NCBI GenBank assembly: GCA_934183185.1
Contig: CAKPSO010000001.1
Coordinates: forward strand, 27,273 to 91,272
DNA: 64,000 bases
Direction of reading: 5' to 3'
Source of the DNA: an uncultured Bacilli bacterium
Lineage (GTDB): Bacteria > Bacillota_I > Bacilli_A > RF39 > UBA660
The position numbers and the translations under genes were made by a program. The notes beneath the pieces were generated by a model. The model saw only the letters and a program-made list of their open reading frames with translations, did not search any database and was not told the DNA's origin. How positions within the stretch are numbered: position 1 is the first letter of the stretch; the number at the start of each line of letters is the position of its first letter. This document shows positions 52,348-61,763 of this stretch, one piece after another.

Positions 52348-52989
52348 ATGGAAAATAAAATTTATTCAAAAGTATATTTATGGTTATTTATAGGTTTACT
52401 AGTAACCTTCCTAACAGGAATTTATACATCTACCAATGTAGATGCCTTATCAGCAATATTCAATAATGGTTTTTATTGGATATTAGTCATAGTAGAGTTA
52501 GGCTTAGCAATATTCTTATCAGCAAGAATTCATAAAATGAGTGCAACAACAGCTAGAATAAGTTACTTGTTATATACATTTTTAACTGGATTAACTTTAT
52601 CATCAATATTTATAGTATATAAATTAGACTCAATAATATTAGTATTTGGTATAACTGCAGTTTTATTTTTAATATTTGCTTTAATAGGAAAAACTACCAA
52701 TCTAGATTTAAGTAAATTTGGTACTTATCTATTAATGATGTTACTTGGCATAATTATTTGTAGTATTATTAATATATTCTTAGATAATACTATGTTTGAT
52801 TTAGTTATTTCTTGTATAAGCATAGTTATCTTCTTAGGTTATATTGCCTATGATGTACAAAAAATAAAGAAATTAGACGGTTTTCTAACTGATGATAATT
52901 TAGCAGTAATAGGAGCTTTTGAATTATATCTAGATTTTATTAATATATTCATTGACTTATTAAGAATATTTGGAAAAACAGATGACTAG
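52348..52989 (+). CDS. Bax inhibitor-1/YccA family membrane protein
   Basis: 213 residues with seven hydrophobic segments and the C-terminal signature FELYLDFINIFIDLLRIFG; YIAYDVQKIKK precedes it and includes the acidic residue of the family pore. BI-1 proteins are calcium-leak channels or protease-associated factors; the role here is unknown. AGAAGGAG ribosome site. Confidence 0.9.
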   Translation: MENKIYSKVYLWLFIGLLVTFLTGIYTSTNVDALSAIFNNGFYWILVIVELGLAIFLSARIHKMSATTARISYLLYTFLTGLTLSSIFIVYKLDSIILVFGITAVLFLIFALIGKTTNLDLSKFGTYLLMMLLGIIICSIINIFLDNTMFDLVISCISIVIFLGYIAYDVQKIKKLDGFLTDDNLAVIGAFELYLDFINIFIDLLRIFGKTDD

Positions 52990-53033
52990 GGAAATACTTA
53001 TTACATTATTTCATAATAATAAATAAAATATAT

Positions 53034-53062
53034 AAAAAGCATTTACAAAAATGCTTTTTTTT
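53034..53062 (+). terminator. Terminator after BI-1 gene
   Basis: 11-bp stem AAAAAGCATTT/AAATGCTTTTT, four-base loop, further T. Confidence 0.85.
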
Positions 53063-53067
53063 GTTAT

Positions 53068-53105
53068 ATTACTAGCGAGTATTAAATGTACTCCTTGCTA
53101 GTAAT
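53068..53105 (+). promoter_or_regulatory. rpsF leader hairpin, candidate S6:S18 regulatory element
   Basis: Nine-bp stem ATTACTAGC/GCTAGTAAT, inner stem GAGTA/TACTC and a three-base 3' bulge CTT. Position and shape match the leader to which S6:S18 binds in Bacillota. The known element carries CCG in the bulge; the difference leaves the call tentative. Confidence 0.5.
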
Positions 53106-53134
53106 AGCCAAAAGACCAAAAGGAGGTGTAGAAA

Positions 53135-53425
53135 ATGAGAAAGTATGAAATCATGTTTATTGTAAAACCAGACTTAGAAGAAGCAGCAATGAAACAAATA
53201 GTTAAAGATATGCAATCAGTATTAGAAAGTAATAATGCTAAAGTACTAGATTTAAAAGAAATGGGACAACGTGACTTAGCATATGAAATTAATAAATACA
53301 AGACTGGATATTACTTCTTATTTACTATTGAGACTGAGGATTTAACAGCAACAAAAGAATTCGATCGTTTATCATTAATTAATGAAAATATTCTTCGTCA
53401 CTTAATAGTAAGAGTAGAAGACTAA
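53135..53425 (+). CDS. rpsF: Ribosomal protein S6
   Basis: 96 residues: RKYEIMFIVKPDLEEAAMKQ, EMGQRDLAYEINKYKTGYYF and NILRHLIVRVED are the S6 fold. First gene of the rpsF-ssb-rpsR operon; preceded by AAGGAGGTG and a hairpin that may mediate feedback. Confidence 0.98.
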   Translation: MRKYEIMFIVKPDLEEAAMKQIVKDMQSVLESNNAKVLDLKEMGQRDLAYEINKYKTGYYFLFTIETEDLTATKEFDRLSLINENILRHLIVRVED

Positions 53426-53438
53426 GAGAGGTAATAGT

Positions 53439-53915
53439 ATGAATAAAGTATTTTTAATTGGTAGATTAACTAGAGACCCAGAATTAAGATATACAACTAG
53501 TAATATTGCTACAGCTACATTTAGTATAGCTGTAAATAGAAATTTCACAAATCAAAATGGAGAAAGAGAAGCTGATTTTATCAACATTGTAGTTTGGAGG
53601 AAACAAGCAGAAAATGTTAAAAATTATTTAACTAAAGGTAGTCAAGTAGCTATCGATGGTAGAATTCAAACAAGAACATATGATGGCCAAGATGGACAAA
53701 AAAGATATGTTACTGAAGTAGTGGCAGACAATGTTCAATTTCTAGATACTAGAAATGGCAGTGTTCAAGCTAATCCAACAACATCAGGACCAAGCCCATA
53801 TGATTTTGCAGATCAAGCGCCATCACCAGCACCACAAACTACTGATGTAGCTTCAGACCCTTTCGCTGATTTTGGATCATCAATCGAAATAAGTGATGAT
53901 GAATTACCATTCTAA
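53439..53915 (+). CDS. ssb: Single-stranded DNA-binding protein
   Basis: 158 residues: OB fold starting NKVFLIGRLTRDPELRYT, flexible Pro/Ser linker, and C-terminal acidic tip DDELPF that recruits partner proteins. Length and position between rpsF and rpsR are standard. Confidence 0.98.
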   Translation: MNKVFLIGRLTRDPELRYTTSNIATATFSIAVNRNFTNQNGEREADFINIVVWRKQAENVKNYLTKGSQVAIDGRIQTRTYDGQDGQKRYVTEVVADNVQFLDTRNGSVQANPTTSGPSPYDFADQAPSPAPQTTDVASDPFADFGSSIEISDDELPF

Positions 53916-53932
53916 GAAGGAGGAAAATAAAT

Positions 53933-54148
53933 ATGGCAGAATTCTTTAGAAAAAAGAAAAAAGTATGCTACATGTGTACAGGTAAAAATATTGATTACAA
54001 AGATGTAGAAACTTTAAAAAGATATATTAACGATAAAGGTAAAATTTTACCTAGAAGAATTACAGGAGCATGCGCTAAACACCAAAGACATATTGCAGAA
54101 CAAATCAAACGTGCTCGTGCAATAGCTTTATTACCTTATACTAAATAA
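53933..54148 (+). CDS. rpsR: Ribosomal protein S18
   Basis: 71 residues: KKVCYMCTGKNIDYKDVETL, LPRRITGACAKHQRH, and KRARAIALLPYT. CYMC retains a pair of Cys, the zinc-binding version. Last gene of the operon; strong terminator follows. Confidence 0.98.
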   Translation: MAEFFRKKKKVCYMCTGKNIDYKDVETLKRYINDKGKILPRRITGACAKHQRHIAEQIKRARAIALLPYTK

Positions 54149-54150
54149 TA

Positions 54151-54190
54151 AAGAGAAGAATTATCAATTTGATAATATTCTCTTTTTTTT
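54151..54190 (+). terminator. Terminator after rpsR
   Basis: Long imperfect stem AAGAGAA/TTCTCTT with inner ATTATCA/TGATAAT, then T8. Confidence 0.85.
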
Positions 54191-54233
54191 CTTATAAAAA
54201 TACCTTATAATAAGTCATCAAGAAGGTGATAAT

Positions 54234-55196
54234 ATGTCTAATTTATATGAATCATTAACATTAGCCAGTAATCTAATAGAAAATAAAAATAAATATAATT
54301 TGAAATATAATACTTTTTTTCAAAAAATATATCCATTCACAACACAAAATTTAAAGGATCAATATAATATTTTTGATTTATCTAGTAAAGATATACTAAC
54401 AGTTCAGGGAAGTGGTGATCAAATACTCGAACTATTATTAAATAAAGCTATAAATATAGATGCTTTTGACATAAATCCATTGACTGAATACTACTGGTAT
54501 TTGAAAATGGCTTGTTTCTTAGCTAAAATAGTTCCGGAAGAATACTTTAATTATCTAAGATATAAAGATTACCCCAAATTTTCAATAAAAAATGATAAAT
54601 GTTTCAACATTGAAACATTTAATAAAATAAGTTCATACCTACCAACAAATTACAGACTATTTTGGGGAACACTTTATAAAAAATACTCATCACTAGAAAT
54701 AAGACGAGAAAATTATCTATTTTCATCAGATGAAGAGCGAGAAAAAGTATTTGCCCAGACTTTAAATTATTTTGACTCAATAAACTTTGAAAAATTATAC
54801 ACTCTAGTTTCAAAATTAAATTATCATTTCATAGAATCAGATTTTAAAAATTTACCTCATACTTTATCAAAACAATATGATTTCATAGATTTATCAAATA
54901 TTATAAGATATAGCGATATAATGTGGAAAAGCGAGCCACTACGTCACTTTCAAGAAATTATAAATCAGCTTATACCATATCTAAAGGATGATGGTATAAT
55001 GATTGTTGGTTATCTTTATCAAGCCAATACTGAATATAGTGGTTACGAATGTTATCAGAAAAAAATCAGAGATTTATACTTTCCACAGTCTAAATTTCAT
55101 TATTATTATTTTAATGGCATAACTGATATTAAAACTGAACCACAAAAATTAGATCCAGATGCTATTCTAGTTTATCAGAAAAGAAAAAACCATTAA
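54234..55196 (+). CDS. Putative SAM-dependent transferase (DUF3419-like)
   Basis: 320 residues. ILTVQGSGDQILELLLNKA followed by IDAFDINPLTEYYWYLKMA looks like a Rossmann SAM loop with an acidic end to beta-2. FIDLSNIIRYSD and DDGIMIVGYLYQ are plausible later strands. The pattern resembles DUF3419 proteins, which transfer the aminocarboxypropyl group of SAM to lipids, but identity is not certain. Own ribosome site AAGGTGAT; no operon partner. The final base of the stop codon region overlaps the rplI promoter. Confidence 0.55.
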   Translation: MSNLYESLTLASNLIENKNKYNLKYNTFFQKIYPFTTQNLKDQYNIFDLSSKDILTVQGSGDQILELLLNKAINIDAFDINPLTEYYWYLKMACFLAKIVPEEYFNYLRYKDYPKFSIKNDKCFNIETFNKISSYLPTNYRLFWGTLYKKYSSLEIRRENYLFSSDEEREKVFAQTLNYFDSINFEKLYTLVSKLNYHFIESDFKNLPHTLSKQYDFIDLSNIIRYSDIMWKSEPLRHFQEIINQLIPYLKDDGIMIVGYLYQANTEYSGYECYQKKIRDLYFPQSKFHYYYFNGITDIKTEPQKLDPDAILVYQKRKNH

Positions 55197-55224
55197 TGAC
55201 ATTATTGACCATTTATAGTATAAT
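55196..55224 (+). promoter_or_regulatory. rplI promoter
   Basis: ATGACA (55196-55201), 17-bp spacer, TATAAT (55219-55224), giving a leader of about 95 bases before rplI in which I see no known regulatory fold. Confidence 0.6.
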
Positions 55225-55327
55225 AAGAATGGATATTTAAAGAGGCATCAAATAAAATATACTATCTAAATTAAAATTAATAACTATTAATACAGATTAG
55301 TAAATATATCAAAATGGAGGAAATACT

Positions 55328-55768
55328 ATGCAAGTAATTTTTATAAAAGATTTAAAAAAACAAGCAAAAAAAGGTGAAATCAAAGAAGTAAAAGATGGTT
55401 ATGCTCAAAACTATTTAATCAAAAATGGTTATGCAGTAAAACTTACAGAATCAAGTTTAGCAAGCTATGAAAAAGAAAAAATACTAGAAAGAAACACCAT
55501 TATGCAAAAAGAAGAAGAAGCTACAAAACTAAAACAAGACCTAGAAAAAGTAGTTTTACTATTTAAAGTAAAAACAGGAGAACAGGATAAAGTGTTTGGT
55601 AGTATAAGTGCTAAACAAATAAAAGATGAACTACATAAAAAAGGTTACAAAATAGATAAACGTCAAATAGAATTACTAAGTGGCTTATCATCATTAGGAT
55701 ACCATAATGTTAAAATTAATCTATTTAAAAATATAGATGCAATTATTAAAGTTCAATTAGTAAAATAA
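55328..55768 (+). CDS. rplI: Ribosomal protein L9
   Basis: 146 residues: IFIKDLKKQAKKGEIKEVKD, GYAQNYLIKNGYAV, long central helix and C-terminal domain ending YHNVKINLFKNIDAIIKVQL. Followed closely by dnaC as in Bacillus, without the usual gdpP upstream. Confidence 0.97.
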   Translation: MQVIFIKDLKKQAKKGEIKEVKDGYAQNYLIKNGYAVKLTESSLASYEKEKILERNTIMQKEEEATKLKQDLEKVVLLFKVKTGEQDKVFGSISAKQIKDELHKKGYKIDKRQIELLSGLSSLGYHNVKINLFKNIDAIIKVQLVK

Positions 55769-55781
55769 AGAGGTGACCATA

Positions 55782-57143
55782 ATGGCAGTAAAACAAGTAC
55801 CACATGATCTAATAGCGGAGCAATCTGTTTTAGGAGCTATGTTTTTGTCTAAATATGCAATAGAAAAAGCAACCGAAACACTAACTAAAAAAAGCTTTTA
55901 TGATGAAAAAAATGGTATTATATTTCAAGCAATAGTTGACTTATCAGATCGAAAAACTCCTATTGATTTAACTACGGTAACAGCTGAACTAAATCAAATA
56001 AAAAAACTTCAAGAAGTTGGAAATGTAGAGTATTTAACAGAATTAATAAATATAGTTCCAACAGCCGCAAATATTGACTCTTATATTAAGATAGTAGAAG
56101 ATACTGCATTATTAAGAGGAGTAATCGATACTTCTACTGAAATAGCCACACTAGCATACGAAAATGAAGGTGAGGTAGCTGATATACTTGACCAGGTAGA
56201 ACAGAAAATAGTAAAAATTATTAGAAATAGACGCTCAAGTGAATTTAGAACTATTCAAGAAGTGTTGGGTGAGGTACAAAAAAATCTAGAAAAATTATCA
56301 GAAACTAAGGGAGAAGTTACTGGTATACCTACAGGTTTCTATGAATTAGATAAATTAACATCAGGATTTCATGAAAATCAACTTATTATATTAGCAGCTA
56401 GACCTGCCATGGGAAAAACAGCTTTTGCCTTAAATCTTGCAACTAACGTAGCTGTTAATACTAATAAAACAGTAGCTATATTTTCTCTGGAAATGGGTGC
56501 AGAACAATTAGCTAACCGTATTATTTCATCCCTTGGACAAATTGAAGGATCAAAACTATCTAGTGGTAATTTATTAAATAATGATTGGAAGCGTATAACT
56601 GAAGCACGTAGTCAACTCGCAACAGCTAAACTATATATATCAGATGATGCTGGAGTAACAGTAGGCGATATTAAATCAAAATGTAGAAGACTAGCAACTA
56701 GTGAAGAAGGCTTAGATTTAGTAATAATAGACCACCTACAACTACTAACTATGGGTGGAAATTATGGTAATAATCGTCAAGCAGAAATTACTGATATTTC
56801 AAGAAGCCTAAAAAAAATGGCAATGGAATTAAACATCCCAGTAATTGCCTTAGCACAGTTATCCCGTGGAGTTGAATCACGTGAAGATAAAAGACCTAAA
56901 ATGAGTGACTTAAGGGAATCAGGATCAATAGAACAGGATGCCGATATAGTAGCATTATTATATCGTGATGACTATTACCAAACACCAAAAGATTCTAATG
57001 AATCACCTGACCCAAGCTTAAGTGAACTAATCATAGGAAAACATCGTAATGGTCCAACAGGAAAAATAGATCTATTATTCCGTAAAAACACAAGTACTTT
57101 TTTAAATTTTATAAAAGATAATAAGGGTGAACCAAATGAGTAA
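55782..57143 (+). CDS. dnaC: Replicative DNA helicase DnaC (DnaB family)
   Basis: 453 residues: N-terminal PHDLIAEQSVLGAMF, RecA-like ATPase with AARPAMGKTAFALNL (Walker A), DLVIIDHLQLL (Walker B), RSLKKMAMELNIPVIALAQL and SGSIEQDADIV. No intein. ATG at 55782 with AGAGGTGAC. The 3' end overlaps the M23 gene by eight bases. Confidence 0.97.
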   Translation: MAVKQVPHDLIAEQSVLGAMFLSKYAIEKATETLTKKSFYDEKNGIIFQAIVDLSDRKTPIDLTTVTAELNQIKKLQEVGNVEYLTELINIVPTAANIDSYIKIVEDTALLRGVIDTSTEIATLAYENEGEVADILDQVEQKIVKIIRNRRSSEFRTIQEVLGEVQKNLEKLSETKGEVTGIPTGFYELDKLTSGFHENQLIILAARPAMGKTAFALNLATNVAVNTNKTVAIFSLEMGAEQLANRIISSLGQIEGSKLSSGNLLNNDWKRITEARSQLATAKLYISDDAGVTVGDIKSKCRRLATSEEGLDLVIIDHLQLLTMGGNYGNNRQAEITDISRSLKKMAMELNIPVIALAQLSRGVESREDKRPKMSDLRESGSIEQDADIVALLYRDDYYQTPKDSNESPDPSLSELIIGKHRNGPTGKIDLLFRKNTSTFLNFIKDNKGEPNE

Positions 57144-58677
57144 AAAAACATTATTATTAACATTAATAGCAGCTATCTTATCAGCTGTAATGGTATACAT
57201 GGGAAGTAATAGTGCTACCTGTGCCAAACTACTTGGAATAAACACAATAAATACTACCCCTAAACAATTATACCGCGTATATTTAGGTGGAGAATCTATT
57301 GGACTAATTAAATCTATAGATGAACTTGAAACATTTATTGATGAAAAACAAACAGAATTAAAAGCTAAATATAATGTCGATAAAGTTTATGTACCTAATG
57401 ATTTAGATGTAGTTCAAGAAATTACTTATAATGAAAAAACAGAAAATGTAGAAGACATATATAATAAGATTCAAAAGATAAAAGGAGACGAATCATTCAC
57501 TATAGATGGTTACAAGATAGTAATTCATGGTATTCAAAAGTTAAGTGAAGATGGTACAGATCAAACTACTGAGGATCAAACTATATATGTTTTAGATAAA
57601 AATATATTTACATCAGCAGTGCAAAAAACAATAAAATTATTTGTTAATTCTACTGATTATTCTAATTTTATTAATGATACTCAACCGGAATTAACAGGTG
57701 AAGGTAAGATAATAGAGGATTTATATATAAAAAATAATATTACTATTAAAAAGGATCGTATTCCAACAGGAACAAAAATCTATCAAACAGAAGAAGAATT
57801 AAGTAAATATCTCCTATTTGGAACAACAGAAGATCAGAGTACATATATAGTTCAAGAAGGAGATACTATTGAAGAAATAGCCTATAATAATAAGTTGTCA
57901 ACAGAAGAATTTCTAATAGCTAACACTGAATATAAAACAGCTACTGATTTACTATATCCAGGCAAAAGAGTAGTATTAGGAATAATAAAACCTCAATTTG
58001 ATACTGTAGAAGAAACTCATACAGTAACTAGAAAAAATATTCAAAAAGAAACAGTGTATGAAGATGATAATACACAATATGCAGGATATGAACAAGTTAA
58101 AGAAGAAGGAGAAGATGGTATAAGTTTAGTAACAGAAAAAATTCAATATACAAATGGTGAAATAACTTCAGTTGTTACTATAACAGATCAAGAAAAAGTA
58201 ATAAAACCAGCAGTAAAAAAAGTAGTAATAAGAGGTACTAAACAGTATACTGTATCAAGTGGAAGTAGCTACAATATAGATGTACCAGTTGGTGTAGGTA
58301 GCTGGGTATGGCCAACCACAACTAGTACTATAAGTAGTACTTATGCCTATAGATGGCAAAGTTTCCATAAAGCAGTAGATATTACTGGAAATATGGGTTC
58401 TCCTATAAGAGCTGCTAATAACGGTGTAGTAGTAATATCATCATATACTAAAGGAAATGGTAATTATATAATTATTAAACATGCCAACGGCTATTTCACA
58501 GAATATGCCCACCTAGCAGCACGTTATGTACAAAAGGGTCAAATAGTTTATGCTGGTGATACGATAGGTACTATGGGTAAAACAGGTAATGCATCAGGTG
58601 TACACTTACACTTTGGTTTATGGACAGGTGCACCATATACTGGTCAGCACCATAATCCATTGACACTTTATCAATGA
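57136..58677 (+). CDS. LysM-G5-M23 cell-wall endopeptidase
   Basis: 513 residues: N-terminal membrane anchor or signal (5-28), an uncharacterised region of about 200 residues, LysM domain (YIVQEGDTIEEIAYNNKLST), G5 domain (EETHTVTRKNIQKETVYED and VKEEGEDGI), then an M23 zinc peptidase. Metal/catalytic residues appear intact: HKAVDI, H in EYAHLA, and HLHF. It probably cleaves peptidoglycan cross-bridges. Coupled to dnaC upstream and walJ downstream (ATGA), it replaces the walRKHI genes expected at this locus. Confidence 0.9.
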   Translation: MSKKTLLLTLIAAILSAVMVYMGSNSATCAKLLGINTINTTPKQLYRVYLGGESIGLIKSIDELETFIDEKQTELKAKYNVDKVYVPNDLDVVQEITYNEKTENVEDIYNKIQKIKGDESFTIDGYKIVIHGIQKLSEDGTDQTTEDQTIYVLDKNIFTSAVQKTIKLFVNSTDYSNFINDTQPELTGEGKIIEDLYIKNNITIKKDRIPTGTKIYQTEEELSKYLLFGTTEDQSTYIVQEGDTIEEIAYNNKLSTEEFLIANTEYKTATDLLYPGKRVVLGIIKPQFDTVEETHTVTRKNIQKETVYEDDNTQYAGYEQVKEEGEDGISLVTEKIQYTNGEITSVVTITDQEKVIKPAVKKVVIRGTKQYTVSSGSSYNIDVPVGVGSWVWPTTTSTISSTYAYRWQSFHKAVDITGNMGSPIRAANNGVVVISSYTKGNGNYIIIKHANGYFTEYAHLAARYVQKGQIVYAGDTIGTMGKTGNASGVHLHFGLWTGAPYTGQHHNPLTLYQ

Positions 58678-59432
58678 TAGTAAAAGTATTAGCTAGTGGT
58701 TCAAAAGGTAATTCAACCTATATTCAAACAAATGAATTAAAAATATTAATTGATATGGGAACCACATTCCAATACTTAGCTAACGAATTGGCTAAAATAA
58801 ATATAACTCCCAAAGAGTTAGAATACATCCTAATTACTCATACTCATAGTGACCATATTAAAGGTCTATCAAGCCTTGTTCATAAAACTAATATACAAGT
58901 ACTAGCTACTAAAGGAATGATAGAAGAATTATCAAAAAAAATACCTTTAGAAAATATAAATATGATACCAGATAAATTTACTTTAGGAGATATAAAAGTA
59001 AAATTAATTCATAATTCTCATGATGTAGAATCAGTTGGATATATCATAGAAAACAATAATAAATCATTAGTATATATCACAGATACAGGATATATAAACA
59101 AAAAGTATTTATCTGTATTAGCTAATAGAAATCTTTATATTTTAGAAAGCAATCATGATGAAAAAATGTTAATGGATGGTCCATATCCCTTTATGTTGAA
59201 GCAAAGAGTTATTGGCGATAAAGGACATTTATCAAATCACACAACGGGTAAAATACTATCAGAAGTAGTAGGAAATAACACTCAAAAAATAATATTAGCC
59301 CATTTAAGTGAAAAAAATAATACTGAAGAATTAGCATACAACACAGTAAAAGATATCCTAGATGTTAATGACATTCACATAGAAGTAGAAGTAGCTAAAC
59401 AGTATGAATCATTAGATATAGTAGAGGTATAA
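58674..59432 (+). CDS. walJ: Metallo-beta-lactamase fold protein WalJ/YycJ
   Basis: 252 residues: KVLASGSKGNSTYI, LITHTHSDHIKGL (zinc motif), VYITDTGY and LESNHDEKML, all YycJ markers. The protein is a putative 5'-3' exonuclease affecting cell-wall and replication coordination in Bacillus. Starts in the stop of the M23 gene. The wal two-component genes are not here. Confidence 0.93.
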   Translation: MIVKVLASGSKGNSTYIQTNELKILIDMGTTFQYLANELAKINITPKELEYILITHTHSDHIKGLSSLVHKTNIQVLATKGMIEELSKKIPLENINMIPDKFTLGDIKVKLIHNSHDVESVGYIIENNNKSLVYITDTGYINKKYLSVLANRNLYILESNHDEKMLMDGPYPFMLKQRVIGDKGHLSNHTTGKILSEVVGNNTQKIILAHLSEKNNTEELAYNTVKDILDVNDIHIEVEVAKQYESLDIVEV

Positions 59433-59433
59433 C

Positions 59434-59889
59434 ATGATTAAAATTATATGCATTGGAAAACTAAAAGAAAAGTACTGGCATGATGCTTGTACTGAGTATT
59501 TAAAACGTTTAAAAAAATATACTAATATTGAATTAATCGAACTAGAAGATGATAAAGTTGATGATAAGAATCATGCTTTAGAAACTGAAAAACTAAAAAT
59601 AAATAAGTACTTAACAGATAAAGATTATTTAGTAACATTGGAAATAGAAGGTAAGCAGTTAGACTCAATAGAATTATCGGAAAAACTAAATTGGATGCAG
59701 ATGCAAGGTAGAAATATTGTGTTTTTAATAGGTGGTTCATATGGCATTCATAATGATATAAAGTTAAAATCAGACCTACACTTATCTTTTTCCAAACTAA
59801 CATTTCCTCATCAATTATTCCGAGTACTTCTATTAGAACAGTTATACCGTAGCTATAAAATACTAAATCATGAGAGATATCATAAGTAA
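59434..59889 (+). CDS. rlmH: 23S rRNA pseudouridine-1915 N3-methyltransferase RlmH
   Basis: 151-residue SPOUT methyltransferase: IKIICIGKLKEKYW at the start, VFLIGGSYGIHNDI (SAM knot), FPHQLFRVLLLEQLYRSYKIL and the C-terminal YHK. Ends the dnaC-walJ cluster as in Bacillus. Confidence 0.97.
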   Translation: MIKIICIGKLKEKYWHDACTEYLKRLKKYTNIELIELEDDKVDDKNHALETEKLKINKYLTDKDYLVTLEIEGKQLDSIELSEKLNWMQMQGRNIVFLIGGSYGIHNDIKLKSDLHLSFSKLTFPHQLFRVLLLEQLYRSYKILNHERYHK

Positions 59890-59918
59890 AATATCAGTTT
59901 ATATAAACTGATATTTTA
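59887..59918 (+). terminator. Long hairpin after rlmH
   Basis: 14-bp perfect inverted repeat TAAAATATCAGTTT/AAACTGATATTTTA with a four-base loop, starting at the rlmH stop. Confidence 0.75.
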
Positions 59919-60043
59919 TCATGCTATAAAATATAGATAATTAAAATCACCCTCTAAAAGTAACAAATAGTTAACTTTGAACATGAATTATCATAATTTA
60001 TCTATAATGAGACTATCAAATAAGTTAGGTAGTTGATTAATTT

Positions 60044-60391
60044 ATGGTAATTTTTAGAGAAAGATTAAAAGAAATTAGAAAAAAGCGTGGTTACACTCAA
60101 GAAGATGTAGGCAAAGGAATATTCATTAGTAAAAATGAAATATGTGCCTATGAATGTGGAACTAGGTGTCCACCTCTAGAAACTCTAATCAAATTAGCTG
60201 ATTTCCTACAAGTAGACTTTTTATGGTTAATTGGAAAAGAACTTGATTGTATTGTTGGAGAAGACAAATTGATTAATTTATCAGAAACAGATGTAAAAAT
60301 ACTTAACTTACTAAAAAGTAATGAAAAAGTATATAAAAAATTTATAAAAGATCCAGAGAGAACTATAAAAAGTATTGAATCTAATTTATGA
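60044..60391 (+). CDS. XRE-family transcriptional regulator
   Basis: 115 residues. HTH_3 domain FRERLKEIRKKRGYTQEDVG, then SKNEICAYECGTRCPPLETL and IKLADFLQVDFLWLIG, a typical Cro/CI fold; the last 40 residues are a small helical tail. The ribosome site is poor. TATAAT at 60003-60008 lies 36 bases upstream; the -35 is weak. It may control itself or the following symporter; target unknown. Confidence 0.8.
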   Translation: MVIFRERLKEIRKKRGYTQEDVGKGIFISKNEICAYECGTRCPPLETLIKLADFLQVDFLWLIGKELDCIVGEDKLINLSETDVKILNLLKSNEKVYKKFIKDPERTIKSIESNL

Positions 60392-60449
60392 TATCATCTT
60401 TTTGACATATTTAACCACCTATTATTTATATAATAAACTGGGTGATAAT

Positions 60450-61736
60450 ATGTTAAAAGTATTAACTGATATTTTATGGAGTACAGCCATTATACTGTTA
60501 TTGGGAGGGGGAATTTACTTTACTATAAAGTTAAAATTCCCTCAATTTAAATTCAAAAGAATGTTTGCTAGTCTAAAACACAAAGATAGTAAGAATATCT
60601 CTCCATTTCAAAGCCTAACCATGTCATTAGCAGCTAGAATTGGTGTAGGGTCATTAGCAGGTATAGCCTTAGCTATTTATATAGGTGGACCGGGCACTAT
60701 ATTTTGGATTTGGGTAACCACTATCTTTACATCAGTAAATTCTTTTTGTGAGAGTTATTTAGGTGCTAAATACCAAGAAAAAGATGGCAGAGATTATAAA
60801 GGTGGGCCCGCTTTCTACATAGATAAAGGTCTTAAAAATAAAAAACTAGCTAAACTATATGCAATTATTATAATTATCTCATATGTAGTAGGCTTTATGA
60901 CTATTCAATCTAATACTATAACTAAATCATTAGAGGATTACTTATCCATATCCCCATTAATTATTGGAATAATTTTAGCATTATTATCAGGCTATATTAT
61001 ATGGAAGGGGTTAGAAGAAATAGTATCAACTACCAGTAAAATGGTCCCAGTAATGGGAACTATTTATTTATTAACTAGTTTTATAATAGTTATTACTAAT
61101 ATAAATAAAGTACCAAATATTATAAAAATAATTATATCGGATGCCTTCAACTTAAAATCAGCTGGACTGGGTATAATTTCAACCTTTATTATCGGTATAC
61201 AAAGAGGAATATTTTCAACCGAAGCTGGACTAGGAAGCGGAGCTATAGCCTCATCAACATCAAACGTAAAAGATAAGTTAGGTTTAGGCCTACTTCAAAT
61301 ATTAGGTATATATTTTACTAGTTTTATTATTTGTACCTCAACAGCCTTTATAATTCTATTATCAGACTATAATATAGTAAATTTTAATGACATAAATGGT
61401 ATTGAAATAACTCAATATGCCCTAAAATACCATCTAGGAAGTATAGGTAATGTATTTCTAATATTTTCTATTTTATCATTTGCTTTTTCAACTATTATAG
61501 CAGGATATTACTATGGAGAAAGTAATTTAAAATATTTAATAAAGAATATTAAGCCATACCATATATCTATTTTTAAAATAATAACCATCATTCTCCTGGT
61601 ATTTGGCAGTATCACTTCTCCAACTATATTATGGGCTATTGTTGATATATTGGTAGCCATATTAGCTATAATTAATATGTACTCCATAATAAAAATGAGA
61701 AAGGAAATAATAATTGATTACCAAAATAAAAAGTAG
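60450..61736 (+). CDS. Alanine/glycine:cation symporter (AGCS family)
   Basis: 428 residues, about 11 membrane segments. GGGIYFTIKLKFPQFKF, SLAARIGVGSLAGIALAIYI, the GGPGTIFWIWV segment and QRGIFSTEAGLGSGAIA are AGCS signatures. Likely imports alanine or glycine with Na+ or H+. ATG at 60450 with GGGTGATAAT; 58 bases after the XRE gene. Confidence 0.92.
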   Translation: MLKVLTDILWSTAIILLLGGGIYFTIKLKFPQFKFKRMFASLKHKDSKNISPFQSLTMSLAARIGVGSLAGIALAIYIGGPGTIFWIWVTTIFTSVNSFCESYLGAKYQEKDGRDYKGGPAFYIDKGLKNKKLAKLYAIIIIISYVVGFMTIQSNTITKSLEDYLSISPLIIGIILALLSGYIIWKGLEEIVSTTSKMVPVMGTIYLLTSFIIVITNINKVPNIIKIIISDAFNLKSAGLGIISTFIIGIQRGIFSTEAGLGSGAIASSTSNVKDKLGLGLLQILGIYFTSFIICTSTAFIILLSDYNIVNFNDINGIEITQYALKYHLGSIGNVFLIFSILSFAFSTIIAGYYYGESNLKYLIKNIKPYHISIFKIITIILLVFGSITSPTILWAIVDILVAILAIINMYSIIKMRKEIIIDYQNKK

Positions 61737-61763
61737 TATAATAACCACCAAGGATGTGATACT

